Origin: Aquarana catesbeiana
Taxonomy: Eukaryota; Chordata; Amphibia; Anura; Ranidae
DNA length: 64,000 nucleotides
Reading direction: 5' to 3'
NCBI RefSeq assembly: GCF_042186555.1
Contig: NC_133324.1
Coordinates: 135,087,577 to 135,151,576, forward strand
This document shows, one piece after another, positions 1-10,684 of the stretch. Numbering within the stretch: position 1 is the first letter of the stretch; each line of letters starts with the position of its first letter. The notes beneath the pieces are model-generated. The model was not told where the DNA came from. It searched no databases and saw nothing but the letters and a program-made list of their open reading frames with translations. The translations under genes and the position numbers were made by a program.

Positions 1-252
1 CTGCAGCAGTTCAGGTGGTCGACTCTGGTTCTTCTGGCACCTCTCAGGTAAGATTGGTGAGGGCATACCATAGCTTACTCTGGGAGGGGGTTAGGGTCCC
101 TTGTGGCCAGAGTCCTTCCCTGGGTGGGGAACCACAGGTGAAGGGCTGGGCACTTCTCTCCTTCCCCCTGAGCACAGTGGTGGTGGGGTTTGGGACAGGC
201 TCTCATGGGATGTTTTCTGTCTTTTTTCCTTTTGTTTTCAGGGTAAAACTCA

Positions 253-1325
253 AGACCGGTCCCAGATGCAACCTCCCAGGAGAAAGTGTGCTGTTTGTGG
301 GACAAAACTAGGCTCCAATTGGGAGAAACCTCTTTGTCCAGAATGTGTCAGCAGTTTAAGGATGATTCTATGACAGTGTCATAAAATGCTTAGGTCTGTT
401 ACTAAGTGCATCCACTTTCAAATCATTTAGAGGCATGATGGATAGGATGCAGGTTCCCTCTGTGCCCATTTCTAGGGAACCCAGATCACTTGCCTCTTCT
501 GCGGACTCGGGGTCTGATTTCGAAGAAGAGGAAGATTTCTCCAGAGGGTGCAGGTACTGATTGACTCTGGACGATGTGGGGGCTTAAGGCGATCTATGAC
601 ACCTTAGAGATCAGAGAGGAGTTGGTACAACTTTCTAAGCATGACCTTATGTATCAGGGGGTCTCTGCACAGAAATCCAGAGTTTTTCCCGTGCACAAAT
701 CTCTAGTGGAAGCGATCTTTCTGGAGTGGGAGCACCCTGAGAGAAGACCATTCTTTTCAGGCAGTCTTAAGTGTAGATTTCCCTTTGAAAAGGACACTGC
801 CCATCCTTGGAACAAGATTCCTAAACTGGATGCACCACTGGCGCAGGTTTTGAAAGTACTGATTTGGCCTTTGACCTGGGATCCCTTAAGGACCCTATGG
901 ACAAAAGGGGTGATGTGCTGCTAAAGAGGGCTTGGGATGCCTCCTCTATTGGGCTTAAACCAGCCCTTGCAGCTACCTGTGTTGCTAGAAATTTAGAGTG
1001 CTGGTTAACCCAGTTGCAGTCTCACATTTCTGCAGGCAATTCCCGACAATAGCTGCTAAAATCTTTTCCTTTATTATTTAAAGCAGTTGGGTTTTTACCT
1101 GATGCTTCTGTGGAATCCGTAAAACTAGCGGCCAGGTCTGCAGCTTTGGTGAATGCCGCAAGAAGGGCCGTATGGTTGAAAGCTTGGTCGGGGGATGCAG
1201 CATCAAAGCTCGGGCTTTGTGGATTGCCTTTTTCAGGCGATCACCTCTTTGGACCTGGACTTCAGGAGGCCTTAGAACGTACCCAGGACAAGAAAGTCTT
1301 TCCCACAGAAAAAGAAGAAACCTGA
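253..1325 (+). pseudogene. DIRS gag-like protein, broken
   Basis: The first part (about 253-373) carries a Cys module reading CAVCGTKL then PLCPECVSSL, which resembles the N-terminal zinc module of amphibian DIRS gag proteins. The middle part (574-860) includes SKHDLMYQGVSAQ and GSLKCRFPFEKD. The C-terminal part (1110-1325) includes ARSAALVNAARRAVWLKAW and GDHLFGPGLQEALE, a well conserved DIRS gag region. The parts lie in different frames with stops between them, so no protein can be made. Assignment rests on motif order and position upstream of a DIRS RT. Confidence 0.7.
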
Positions 1326-1439
1326 GGGTAGATGTTTTTTTTTTTGTTTTTTTTTTTGAAGTTTCAGGCAACAGACGAGAGAGGGTCATCCTAAAAAAAC
1401 ACTGGGCTGGGCACAAGGGACATGGCAGAGGAGGAATAT

Positions 1440-2400
1440 TCAATCCTCCTCAAACCGCCCCAATGACTCTTGTGTTCCAGTGGGAGGAAGGTTGGGGGAC
1501 TTCCTCCCGCAATGGGCCAACGCAACTTCAAGCCCATTTTGTATTAAACTTAATAGAAAACGGCTACAAGTTGGAGTTCAATGCCATTCCTTCACATACT
1601 TTTTTAGTGACCCAGAGACTGGGAGAAAGCAGGAGCTCTGAGTTTACTGTTGGGAGAGTTGTTGGATCAACAGGTCATCAGCCCAGTACCTCAGGTGGAA
1701 AATGGGCAGGGGTTATATGCCCATGTGTTCGTAGTCCAAAAGCCGTCAGGCAAGTTCAGGTTGATTCTAAAGCTCCGGCCCCTGAACAAGTTTATCAGAT
1801 GCAAGCGGTTCAGGATGAAGTCTATCTTCACGGTAACGAATCTCCTCTTTCCTCATTGTTATATGGTGATGATCAACCTCAGGGACGCATATTTGCATGT
1901 GTCGATACATCAGGAATTCCAGAAATTCCTCAGACTAGCAGTAAGGGTGAATTCGGAAAATATCCACTTCCAAATTTAGGGCACTTCCGTTTGGACTGGC
2001 TTCCTCTCCGAGGATCTTCACGAAGGTCCTGGCAGAGGCCCTAGCCCCGCTGCGTGCGAGGGCCATTACAGTGATCCCCTATCTGGGCGATCTTCTGTTT
2101 GTTGCCCAGTCTTACCAGCAGCTAGAAGAAAATCTACAGGAGGCACAACGTTTCCTGCGTTCTCTTGGTTGGTTGATCAATCAGGACAAGTCTCAGCTGA
2201 ACCCAACCCAAGAAGTACTATACCTAAGATACAGAATATCTTCAGTTGAGAGGAAGGTCTTCCTCCTATCAGAAACAATAGCCATAGTAGGTTTAGTGAC
2301 AGCGCAGCTTCAGACAAATCAGGAAGCCCAGGTCAGTTGTCATGAGTGATAGGTTTAATGATATCCTGTTTTCCAGCAGTCCCTTGGGCAAGGTTCCACC
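1440..2400 (+). pseudogene. DIRS reverse transcriptase, catalytically dead
   Basis: The fragment includes NLIENGYKLEFNAIPSHTF (about 1550-1610), VFVVQKPSGKFRLILKLRPL, the motif-A region MINLRDAYLHV near 1870, ALPFGLASSPRIFTKVLAEA (about 1982-2040) and the motif-C region IPYLGDLLFVAQS (about 2074-2112). Family members carry IDLKDAY in motif A and YLDD in motif C. Here the first Asp of motif A is Asn (codon 1875-1877) and the first Asp of YLDD is Gly (codon 2086-2088), so two catalytic residues are gone. Frames shift around 1640 and 1980. The coding sense stops at the insertion point at 2401 and resumes at 2948. Confidence 0.85.
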
Positions 2401-2401
2401 A
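2390..2401. repeat. 12-bp direct repeat, left copy
   Basis: The 12-mer aaggttccacca is repeated exactly at 2948-2959 and brackets the foreign insert. Joining the two copies restores the DIRS coding sense. Confidence 0.8.
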
Positions 2402-2947
2402 TTGATCCACCTTGCTTGTGTGGATGGTGGAAACCATTTTGTTGCTTTTGACCACCCAGCTGGCTGATTAAGAAAGACTGATGCACGTATTTCCAGCATT
2501 ACTTTTGTGTGGCGGAGACTCTCCCCTTGGGTTTTTGAACCGACAGTCGTGATGTGGACCATAGAAGATAGATCCCCCTCGAGATCCGGGGTTTCCAGGA
2601 CCAACCATCGTCCATTAAGCATCTCAGAGCCTGCTTGATTCGGTGTCACTGGCATCCAAATCCACTCCTGTTGGTAAGCGTATTCCATCCATTTACATTC
2701 CATGACTGTATAATCTATATCAGGAGAAGATTTACACACCAGTTCAACATTTATACTCAGCCTATGTTTGGGACTTTCTTGTGTTTTAGTTAGAACTATA
2801 CATTGGGACATTACTGTATCTCACCCGATACTCAACATTTTATTATGTTTCATGTGTTCCAGTTATGTGTATATTTGTAATGGTCACCATTACTGATGTG
2901 TTTTTCACCATCTACCATCATCATTAGCGCTGCATTTCACTACCATT
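2402..2947. other. 546-bp insertion of unknown type inside the DIRS element
   Basis: DIRS coding sense (AVPWARFH) breaks at the 12-mer aaggttccacca at 2390-2401 and restarts at an identical 12-mer at 2948-2959 (RFHQRPLQALLLQCWDG). The direct repeat looks like a target-site duplication. The insert has no terminal inverted repeats and no poly(A) at either end. On the minus strand an open frame runs from 2811 through the insert and into DIRS sequence at 2293; its insert-derived part (about 137 residues) includes ECKWMEYAYQQEWIWMPVTP and RWLVLETPDLEGDL. I do not recognise this protein. It could be a captured gene piece or a retrovirus-like fragment. Confidence 0.6.
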
Positions 2948-2959
2948 AAGGTTCCACCA
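2948..2959. repeat. 12-bp direct repeat, right copy
   Basis: Exact partner of the repeat at 2390-2401, at the point where DIRS coding sense resumes. Confidence 0.8.
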
Positions 2960-3280
2960 GCGCCCGTTACAGGCTCTCCTTCTGCAGTGCTGGGATGGCA
3001 GCCAGGAGGGTTTGGATCAACCCATGCCTATTTCCACCAGAGTCAAAAGGACACTGTGTGGTTGTGGCGAACCAATCACAAGCTGGACAGTGGTCTGTTG
3101 TGGTCCAGACCAGAAGCTCTAGTGGTAACTACAGATGCCAGCTCTTTCGGCTGGGGCGCACAACTGGAAAGGGATCTGGCTCAAGGATCCTGGTCTCAGG
3201 TGGAAGCCAGACGGACCTCAAATCAGAGTGAGCTACTGGCAGTCCAAAGGGCGCTAGAAGCCTTCCAGCAAAGATAAAGG
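2948..3280 (+). pseudogene. DIRS RNase H domain
   Basis: After the insert the RT linker resumes with RFHQRPLQALLLQCWDG. The RNase H core follows, with VVTTDASSFGWGAQLERD (about 3124-3177), the usual TDAS first catalytic aspartate, and then NQSELLAVQRALEAF (about 3220-3264) with the catalytic Glu of the SELLA motif. A frame change near 3060 separates linker and core. From 3281 to about 3810 the frames are broken; I see scraps of the RNase H and bridge region (for example LIAPFRPRRA near 3640) but nothing intact. Confidence 0.8.
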
Positions 3281-3814
3281 GTCGGCATCTTCAGTAAGGT
3301 TAGACAATGCGGCCACAGTCGCATACATAAACAAGCAGGGAGGGACCAGGAGCCCTGCACTGCAGAGGATAGCAGGTGAAATTTTCACCTGGGCTGAATC
3401 AAACTTAGCTTCTCTCTGTCGTACAGCGAGTGAAGCAGGACGAATGGTCGCTCAACCAGGAAATGTTCGAGCAGGTGGTGAAGGTCTGGGGCATCCCAGT
3501 TGCTCAATTATTCTCCCTGCACTCGCTGGATCAAGCCAGGGGCAGGGATGCCTTTGCCAATACTTAGCACTTCTATCTCTGCTTTCCCCCCTGTAAGGCT
3601 AATTGCGGCGGTCCTTCAAAAATTTCTGACCTCATTTTGATAGCCCCGTTTAGGCCAAGGAGGGCCTGCTCCTAGAGAGATTGGCCATATTTCTTCCGAT
3701 TCCTCTGCTAATGAGGGAGGATCTGGTCACTCGGGGTCCTATCCAGCATCCTCCGATAGAGACCCTCAAGCTTACAGTGTGGTATCTGAGGAACAGCTGT
3801 TAAGAGTCCAAGGG

Positions 3815-4773
3815 TTTTCAGAAAGAGTCATTAACACTCTTAGAATGCTGTAAACCAGAGCTATCTATGCCAAGGTCTGGAAGAGGTTCAATTCCTGGTT
3901 AGCGGAACAGGGGCAGGAAGAACCAGGAATTCCAGCAGTGTTGGATTTTTTCCAGCTTGGAGTAGAATTAGGTCTTTCTATTAGCACCCTGAAGGTACAG
4001 GCTGCTGCCTTGAGCATTTTTCTCCAGGTCTCTGCAGCAGGATCGTTTTGTAAAAAAATTCTTTAAGGCTCTCTCTCCAGGTCCAGGCCAGTGAAGGTCA
4101 GAGCCTGTCCCTCATGGGATCTGTCCTTGGTACTCAGCGCTCTTACAAAGAGTCCCTTTGAACCTCTGGAAAAATCTGACATTAAGTGGGTGGTGCTAAA
4201 GACAGTCTTTTTAATTGCAATCACCTCGGCCAGAAGAGTGAGTAAGTTGCAGCCGCTCTCGATTAGAGAGCCATTTTTGTTAATTTTGGAGGATAGGGTT
4301 GTGCTTAAAACAGATCCTAGTTTCCTCCCCAAAGTTTCTTCTACTTTTCATAGAGCTCAGGACATTATCTTGCCAACACTTTACTCCTCCTCAGAGGTCA
4401 ATGAAGGAGAATTCAGTTTAGTTGATGTCAGGTGTAGCCTTTTAGTTTATTTAGATATCAGCAAAGATTTCAGGAAAACAGAATCTTTGTGAATTTGGTG
4501 GGATCACGCAAAGGATTTAAAGCATCAAAATCCACCAGCGCCAGGATAAGGATGACGGTTTTAGAGGCATACAGGTTGGCAGGGAGGCAAGCACCTCTAG
4601 TTAGGGCGCATTCAACTTTGTGGGTAGAGAGCCGGTGCCACTCCAGAGGAGATCTGCAGAGCAGCGATGTGGTCCAGCTACTTCACGTTCGCAAAGCATT
4701 ACCGCTTGGACCTGATGGCTGATAAAGAACAGGCATTTGGGCGAAAGGTCCTCGAGCCTGTGGTCCCGCCCTA
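3815..4773 (+). pseudogene. DIRS tyrosine recombinase, broken
   Basis: The N-terminal SAM-like part is visible as AIYAKVWKRFNSWLAEQGQ and STLKVQAAALSIFL (about 3860-4025). The catalytic part follows: SWDLSLVLSALTKSPFEPLE, then TVFLIAITSARRVSKLQ with the first catalytic Arg (about 4207-4254), GSRKGFKASK (4501-4530), VRAHST (about 4600-4618), and AAMWSSYFTFAKHYRLDL with the nucleophile Tyr (about 4664-4718), ending at a TAA near 4773. The motif after RAH reads HSTL where the family has HSTR, so the second catalytic Arg is lost. At least two frameshifts are present. Confidence 0.85.
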
Positions 4774-4870
4774 ACAGAGTAAGTTTCTTGCTTATCTCAG
4801 AGGCTGTCCTGGAAGACAAAAAGAGAAAACCAGAGTTTTTCGGAGAAAAAGAGTTACCGGTAAGTCTAAC

Positions 4871-5046
4871 TCCGGTTTTTTGGAGAGAAAAAAAAATACA
4901 CTTCAGTTAATTAGAAAAAACCTAAACCGTAAAATTAGCACAATTTAAAAAATTTTTTTTTTGTATAATGTGAAAGATGTTGCACTGAGAATCTTTATTC
5001 TAAGCAAAAATATTGATTCTCATTTTATCCAGAATTGTGCAGCTCT
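4871..5046. other. AT-rich spacer between DIRS and LINE
   Basis: This stretch has no gene. The part around 4955-4975 (ataatgtgaaagatg) matches the opening of the repeat family found at about 13440-13470 (inverted) and 37775-37795. Positions 5030-5046 (cagaattgtgcagctct) nearly match 12162-12178 beyond the LINE's 3' end. Confidence 0.5.
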
Positions 5047-5888
5047 GGGGGGGGGGAGGAGCTGCTGACCAAGATGGCCGCTTAGGGAGATCCTGAGGCT
5101 GACATGCTGCAGATGTTAGAGGTCTGTGTGGTTTCACACACACACACCTAACTACTCATTGCTGCTTGCTCTCAACGTTCTACTTACCCTACCGCAACCC
5201 GAAGTAGTTGGAGCAGTTGGAGGCGGCTGAAGGAGGTCGGGAGATCTGGGAGGAACTGAGCCTGTGGGTTCTGGGATTGTGGCCGAGGACGGAGCCAGGA
5301 GACGGCGAGCGAAGCCAGGCAAGAGCCTCTGTGTTTCGGCGTACGCAGACAGCAGAGGTGGGTCGCTTAGGGACGCGCCCTCCGGCGGGGACCTCGTGAA
5401 CTAACTGCAGCGATCAAGAGGATCCCGGAGATCTCCGTGACTAAAGTCAGAAGACTGAAGGAAAAGCTGCCTAGACGACACATTACATAAAACTGAGGAC
5501 AATTCCGGAGCAACAGGTATGACTATTGAAGCAATATAAAGAACTGGATGCTTTAATACATATGAAGATGATTATACAGAGTGACATACATGCTCTGAGT
5601 GAATGAGAACAATTAAACACCAGTTTAACTGCACCTGGAACAGATTTAATTATTTCCTATTCTGGAGTAGACGAAGATCTGATGAGCTAAAAGGACTTTA
5701 TAAAAACAGGATACCTCCAATATAAATAAAGATCATAAAATGATATAGGGGGACAATACAGCATATACTGCATAATATAATCTACAAAAGAGTTTTGTAG
5801 AGAGTAAAAAGAAAGAGGTAAGCTTTGAAAACACTCGCAAGCTTAGCAACCACCTGGCGAAAGGGGAGGAAAAGGAAAGAGCAGTGAT
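5047..5888 (+). promoter_or_regulatory. L1 5' UTR / internal promoter region
   Basis: The element opens with a G run (5047-5056) followed by aggagctgctgacc and then aagatggccg. LINE-1 elements use an internal pol II promoter in this position. The first half is GC-rich (to about 5440) and the second is AT-rich. No open frame of note is present. Confidence 0.6.
5070..5080 (+). promoter_or_regulatory. YY1-like site at the LINE 5' end
   Basis: The sequence caagatggccg matches the YY1 core AAGATGGCCG. In mammalian L1 the same site lies a few bases from the 5' end, after a G-rich start and GGAG, and sets the transcription start. Here it sits about 25 bases from the presumed 5' end. Confidence 0.6.
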
Positions 5889-6960
5889 ATGGCGCCCAAG
5901 AAAGGTAATAAAACACCATAACCTCAAAGGAACAAAAAAATATAAAATGGAAAGCAAAAATAAAAACATCACAGGGGCACAATCTACGCAAACATCTGAT
6001 ATTAAGGAGTTTTTCCTAACAATTACAACCACAATCCCCCCAAATAACACAAGCACTACAAACATCACAGGAACTATCAAATATAGTGGAATCATCCGTA
6101 ACATCTAGATCGTCGGGAGGAACAAGTAAACCATCCTAGAAACAGCTCACCAATTGATACAACAGGTTCAATAATTGAACAAAAAGAAGAGGATAAAGAA
6201 AAATGGGATATGAGAACATACATTCAATCTCTCCCAACTAGGGCAGATATGGATCAATACGTGTATAGACTGGAAAAATCATATAAAATGGAGATACAAG
6301 AGCTCAAAATATCCACAAAAAATGCACAAGAAAAAATGGGCATAATGGACACGAGAGTTTCAGAAATGGAACAAGAATTGATAAAAATAAAGGAAAAAAT
6401 TCAAGGCAAACAACTAAAGCAAACAAATAGTTTTAGATGAGCAAGAAAATAGAAATAGAAGCTCTAATATAAGAATTAGAGGTTTAAAGGAAAATGTGAG
6501 CTCAAAAGAACTAATAACACTACAGAAAATATTTCAGGAAATGGTCCAGGACATTGACATAAAAGATTTAACAATTGATCATGCACATAGAATAACAGGA
6601 ATAAGAAGATCAGACCCGAATAAACCACGAGACGTTATCTGTAAAATGCATTATGCTCAAAGGATAAAATTATGTTTGCGGCACGTCAAAACAAAAATAT
6701 CCAATACGAAGGAGACCCATTAGTATTTTTCCAGGACTTATCAAAATTCACACTGGACCGGAGAAGAGCATTAAGGCCCCTTTTGGAGCAATTAATAAAG
6801 AAAAATCTTCAATATAGATGGAAATTTCCATTCCAACTACAGGTTCAAAATGAAGGACTTACAGTATCATTTAGAGACTTGGAAGACTTGCCGGAATTCT
6901 TAGCAACTCTTAAAATTCCAGAAGTAGAATTACTGGACTGGCCCATTTTATATACGAAAA
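5889..6960 (+). pseudogene. L1 ORF1 RNA-binding protein, broken
   Basis: A start at 5889 (MAPKKGNKTP) meets a stop after ten codons. Downstream pieces show the usual ORF1p layout. 6210-6440 is a coiled coil (ADMDQYVYRLEKSYKMEIQE). 6450-6700 is the RRM-like domain (SNIRIRGLKENV; IDHAHRI near 6580, where L1 proteins have a similar D/E-RAHR motif; KPRDVICKMHYAQ). 6672-6960 is the C-terminal domain (ALRPLLEQLIKKNLQYRWKF, then LLDWPILY at the end). The protein trimerises and coats LINE RNA. At least two frameshifts are present. Confidence 0.85.
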
Positions 6961-7415
6961 CATTTAAAAAAATCATAAGTGGGTCTGTACAGACGGGGGG
7001 GGGGGGGGGGGGGGACTGGAGGGAAGGGAAGTCTGATACAATTATATAACGGATTATAGAATAAGTAAGTAAGATAAAATAAAATAATAGAGTAAGTGGA
7101 GGTAAAGAAGAGAAAAGACACTAGAATCATGAGGTGTATTTGATTGTAATTTTAGGGGACACAAGAAGGATGGGGGATAAGGCTGTGACCATGGAATAGG
7201 GGTAAATCCCCCCCTTCTTTTTTTCTTTTTTTGGGGCACTAGAATCGTGTATTTTTCTGCAAAAGAATCATAAGAGGAATTTGTAAATTAGAGGATATAA
7301 ATAGGAACATAAGGACAGGGGGAAATAGTTGCGGGTGTGGAATAGGGGGCATAATTTTTTTTTTTTTTTCACAATAATGAAAAAGGTGTGTCACGGTATA
7401 ATATGATATAAGGTG

Positions 7416-7469
<54 letters not shown>

Positions 7470-8069
7470 TTTTTTTTTTGAACGTTTAATGCAGAGATAA
7501 TTTGGGGATATGAGGGAACACAAAATCATGGAAAAAATTTTTTTTTTTTCTTCTCCCTCTTTCTATGGGTAATAGGGTTATAAGTATTGTGATGTCTTAC
7601 GATGTAAATGAGGAATGATCATATAAAGAAGGAGTAATTGGTAGGATGTCCCTCCCCTCTCTTCCTCCCTCCTTATTCCGCTTTTGGAGTCCCCGGCCCC
7701 GATGTCCTCAATAACCGGGGGGGGGGGGGAATAGTAAAAAGAAATATGGTTTAAAAAATATATATATATATGTGTAGTAATAAAAGAAAAGTGAAAAAGG
7801 GCAGAGAGCGAAGTAGTAGAAAATGAATAGAAAAATGGAGAAAGAGGAGAAAATAGAAAAGGAATAAGGAAGATCAAAAGCAAATAACTAGCATTTAAAT
7901 TGCGGCATGAGGCTAACGATCGGGCGACAAATCTTGGTCACCAGTCTCAGATTCCCCCATAATAGGGAACTTACTTTTAGTTAGTAAGACAGACTTTATA
8001 TAAGTCAAGTAGACTTAGGATAGATTGAGAGAAGTGTGAGCTTTCATTTTTTTTTTTTCTCTTTATTTT
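6961..8069. other. LINE spacer between ORF1 and ORF2, with simple repeats
   Basis: I see no gene here. The stretch holds a G run near 6996-7014, several T runs, a (TA)n tract near 7420-7465, another G run near 7719-7729 and a short (TA)n near 7761-7772. At about 1.1 kb it is long for an L1 inter-ORF spacer, and several homopolymers suggest slippage growth. Confidence 0.6.
7420..7465. repeat. (TA)n microsatellite
   Basis: About 46 bases of uninterrupted alternating T and A inside the LINE spacer, followed by a T run. Confidence 0.9.
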
Positions 8070-8990
8070 ATGGGTGAGGTTAAGTTCTGTTCTTTCAATG
8101 CAAGAGGCCTTAACTCTCCTAATAAAAGAAACCAAATTCTAAACTTATTTAATAAACAAAAAATAGATGTTATCTTGTTTCAAGAGACACATTTTCGTTC
8201 AGATCACATTCCGAAACTAAACAACCGAAACTATACTACTTGGGTTCATGATATATTTTCTTATTCCAAATCAAGAGGGGTCTCTATTGCATTCACAGGA
8301 ATGTACCCCATCAAATATTGCAAAATTATAAGGGCAAAGATGGTAGATCCTTGGTTGTAAAAGTAGTGATTATACAGGAAAATTTTTACAATTATTAATC
8401 TATACTTACCAAACTATGATCAAATCAGGAATGGGATGAGGGCTTTAAAGAATACATGGAGAAAGCGGAAGGTACAGTGATTATGGGTGGGGACTTTAAT
8501 TTTATTATGGATATAAAAAAAAAACGATACAACTAACACCCATGTTCATAGAAATAATAGTCAAATAGAGGAATTTAAAGGGTTATTAGCGAAGTACCAA
8601 TTGGTGGATATCTGGAGGGCTCAACATCAAACTGAGAAGAACTACTCATACTACTCAAATATACACGATTCCTATTACAGAATAGATTATTTCTTTATTA
8701 ACCACTCTGGAATGACGATGACCCCATCATCAGATATAGGGGGTTTTTAATTATCAGATCATGCCCCGCTATACTTGGAAATTAAAGTAATAGAATATGT
8801 AAAAACAAAGGGTAATTGGAGATTGAACGATAACCTGATTAAAGATAAAGATTGTGTAGAGGACATACGTAAGACAATAAGGGAGTTTTTGTTAATTCAT
8901 GAAAATGATGAAACGTCAATTCCCATGCAGTGCGAAACACTAAAGTGTGTGCTAAGAGGGACGTTCATCAAGCATGGCTCAAGATTTTAA
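8070..8990 (+). pseudogene. L1 ORF2 endonuclease domain, broken
   Basis: The start at 8070 gives MGEVKFCSFNARGLNSP, the usual apurinic-endonuclease-like opening with the catalytic Asn, followed by VILFQETH with the catalytic Glu. Other-frame pieces carry VIMGGDFNF (about 8480), RIDYFFI (about 8680) and LSDHAPLYLEI (about 8752-8784), the last holding the catalytic Asp-His pair. Stops or shifts occur near 8360, 8515 and 8750. The domain nicks target DNA to prime reverse transcription. Confidence 0.85.
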
Positions 8991-9023
8991 AAAAAAGGGA
9001 ACAAAAAAAAATCTCAATTAATA

Positions 9024-10684
9024 ATGGAAATTGAGAAGTTGGACAAAAAACATAAACAGAGTCTTAACTCGTTAGATAAAATAAAATTAAAAAGCAAAAG
9101 ATTGGAATTACAAGCTGTGCTTGATGAGGAATCTCTAAGGATAAGGGATAAAAATAGAGCACAATGGTATCAGTACGGAAAAAAGACTGGGAAAATACTG
9201 GCTAAAACACTAAAAGATCAACAACCCTCAACTTCCATAAAAAAAATATTAAAAACAGATGGGGACTTGACATACGACCCAAAAGAAATATCAAAAGAAT
9301 TTCATATATACTATTCTATTCTGTATAATATTAAAACACATCAAGGGATTAAGGAAAAGAAGGGGGAGGAGATTAAAAAATATATTGAGGAGACAGCTTT
9401 GCCTAGGTTCCCTAAAGAAATAATTGAGGCCCTGGAAAAATATCTCAAATAGAAGAGATTCAGCAAGTTATTACGGAACTGGTTCCAGGAAAAAGTCCTG
9501 GACCTGACGGGTATACCACTAGATTTTATAAGAACTTCCAGGATATAATTACTCCCATTTTGAAGAAAACATACAATTCCATATCTAACACACAAAGTTT
9601 TGTACCACAAAGCACAGAAGCTCACATTACTTTAATTCCAAAGCCAGAGAAGGATCACACACTATGTAAAAATTATCGACCAATCTCCTTAACTAATATA
9701 GATATAAGGTTATACTCTAAAATCATCTTGAACAGATTAACACCAATTCTACCTAATCATATAAAGTTAGACCAAGCGGGGTTTACGAAAGGGAGAGAAA
9801 CTAAGGATAATATCATAAAGACCTGTACATTGATGGAATATGCCCAAAGAGCCACCATCCAAACATGCCTTTTGGCTGTCAATGCAAAAAAAGCATTTGA
9901 TAGGGTAGGATGGCAGTTCTTGGAAGAAACATTAATACAATTAGGTATGGGCCCAAAAATGCTTAGTAGGATTGTCACATTGTACTCCAACTCGAGAGCT
10001 AAAGTGAGAATAAATGGAGTATTATCAGAGGATATAAGAATATCAAACAGAACCGTCAGATACCCCCTTTCCCCTTTGCTGTTTGTGTTAGTAATGGAAC
10101 ATCTAATTACGGCAATAAGAATTAACAAGGATATCAAAGGGATAAAGGTGAAGGATAAAGAATATAAGATCGCTACATATGCAGATGATTTGTTAATATA
10201 TATAACTAATCCTATTACAACAATTCCAAATTTCATGAAAGAATTTAAAAGATTTGGGGAATTAAGCCATTTTAAAGTTAATTATGACAAATCAGAAATG
10301 TTGAATATATCATTAACCGAAAAAATATACTCACTCTTGCAAAAAGATTTTCCATTTAAATGGAAGCAAAACGCAATTAAATATTTAGGAGTCTTTATAC
10401 CAAAGGATTTGAAACAACTGCAGGGGTTGAACTACGACGAGACAATACGAAAAGCTATTAAACTATTACAGAAATATGATAAGTTAATGTATTCATGGAC
10501 GGGAAGAATTAACATAATAAAAATGGTTATATTACCAAAAATATTATATACTTTTCAAACAATACCATTAGACCCTCCTAAAAAATTGTTGATGGAATTA
10601 AGAAAGGCTATGGTTGATTTTATTTGGGCTCCTAAAACTCCCCGGATAAAAAGAGAAAATGTAATTAGAAAAAAGAGAAATTGA
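9024..10684 (+). pseudogene. L1 ORF2 reverse transcriptase, motif A mutated
   Basis: Two long open stretches (9024-9452 and 9560-10684) join through ELVPGKSPGPDGYTTRFYK. Recognisable blocks are HITLIPKPEKDHTLCKNYRP, RPISLTNID, DQAGFTKGRETKDNI, motif A at about 9875 (LAVNAKKAFDRV), YPLSPLLFVLVMEHL and motif C YADDLLIY at 10178-10200. In L1 the first Asp of motif A (DAEKAFD) binds catalytic metal; here it is Asn (codon 9881-9883), so the enzyme would be inactive even though YADD is intact. The 374-residue stretch to 10684 ends at a TGA. Confidence 0.9.

Larger units (their letters stand above)
1..4870 (+). mobile_element. Decayed DIRS-type retrotransposon
   Basis: Plus-strand fragments read in DIRS order: a gag-like protein with an N-terminal Cys-rich module, reverse transcriptase, RNase H and a tyrosine recombinase ending at 4773. 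DIRS elements integrate with a tyrosine recombinase instead of an integrase. Every reading frame is broken by stops or shifts, both RT catalytic motifs are altered, and a foreign 546-bp segment sits between RT and RNase H. The 3' end near 4800-4870 is a stretch repeating the motif gttaccggtaagt and tttttcgg/ttttttgg, as expected of a DIRS terminus. The 5' end is not resolved and may lie outside the window. Confidence 0.85.
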
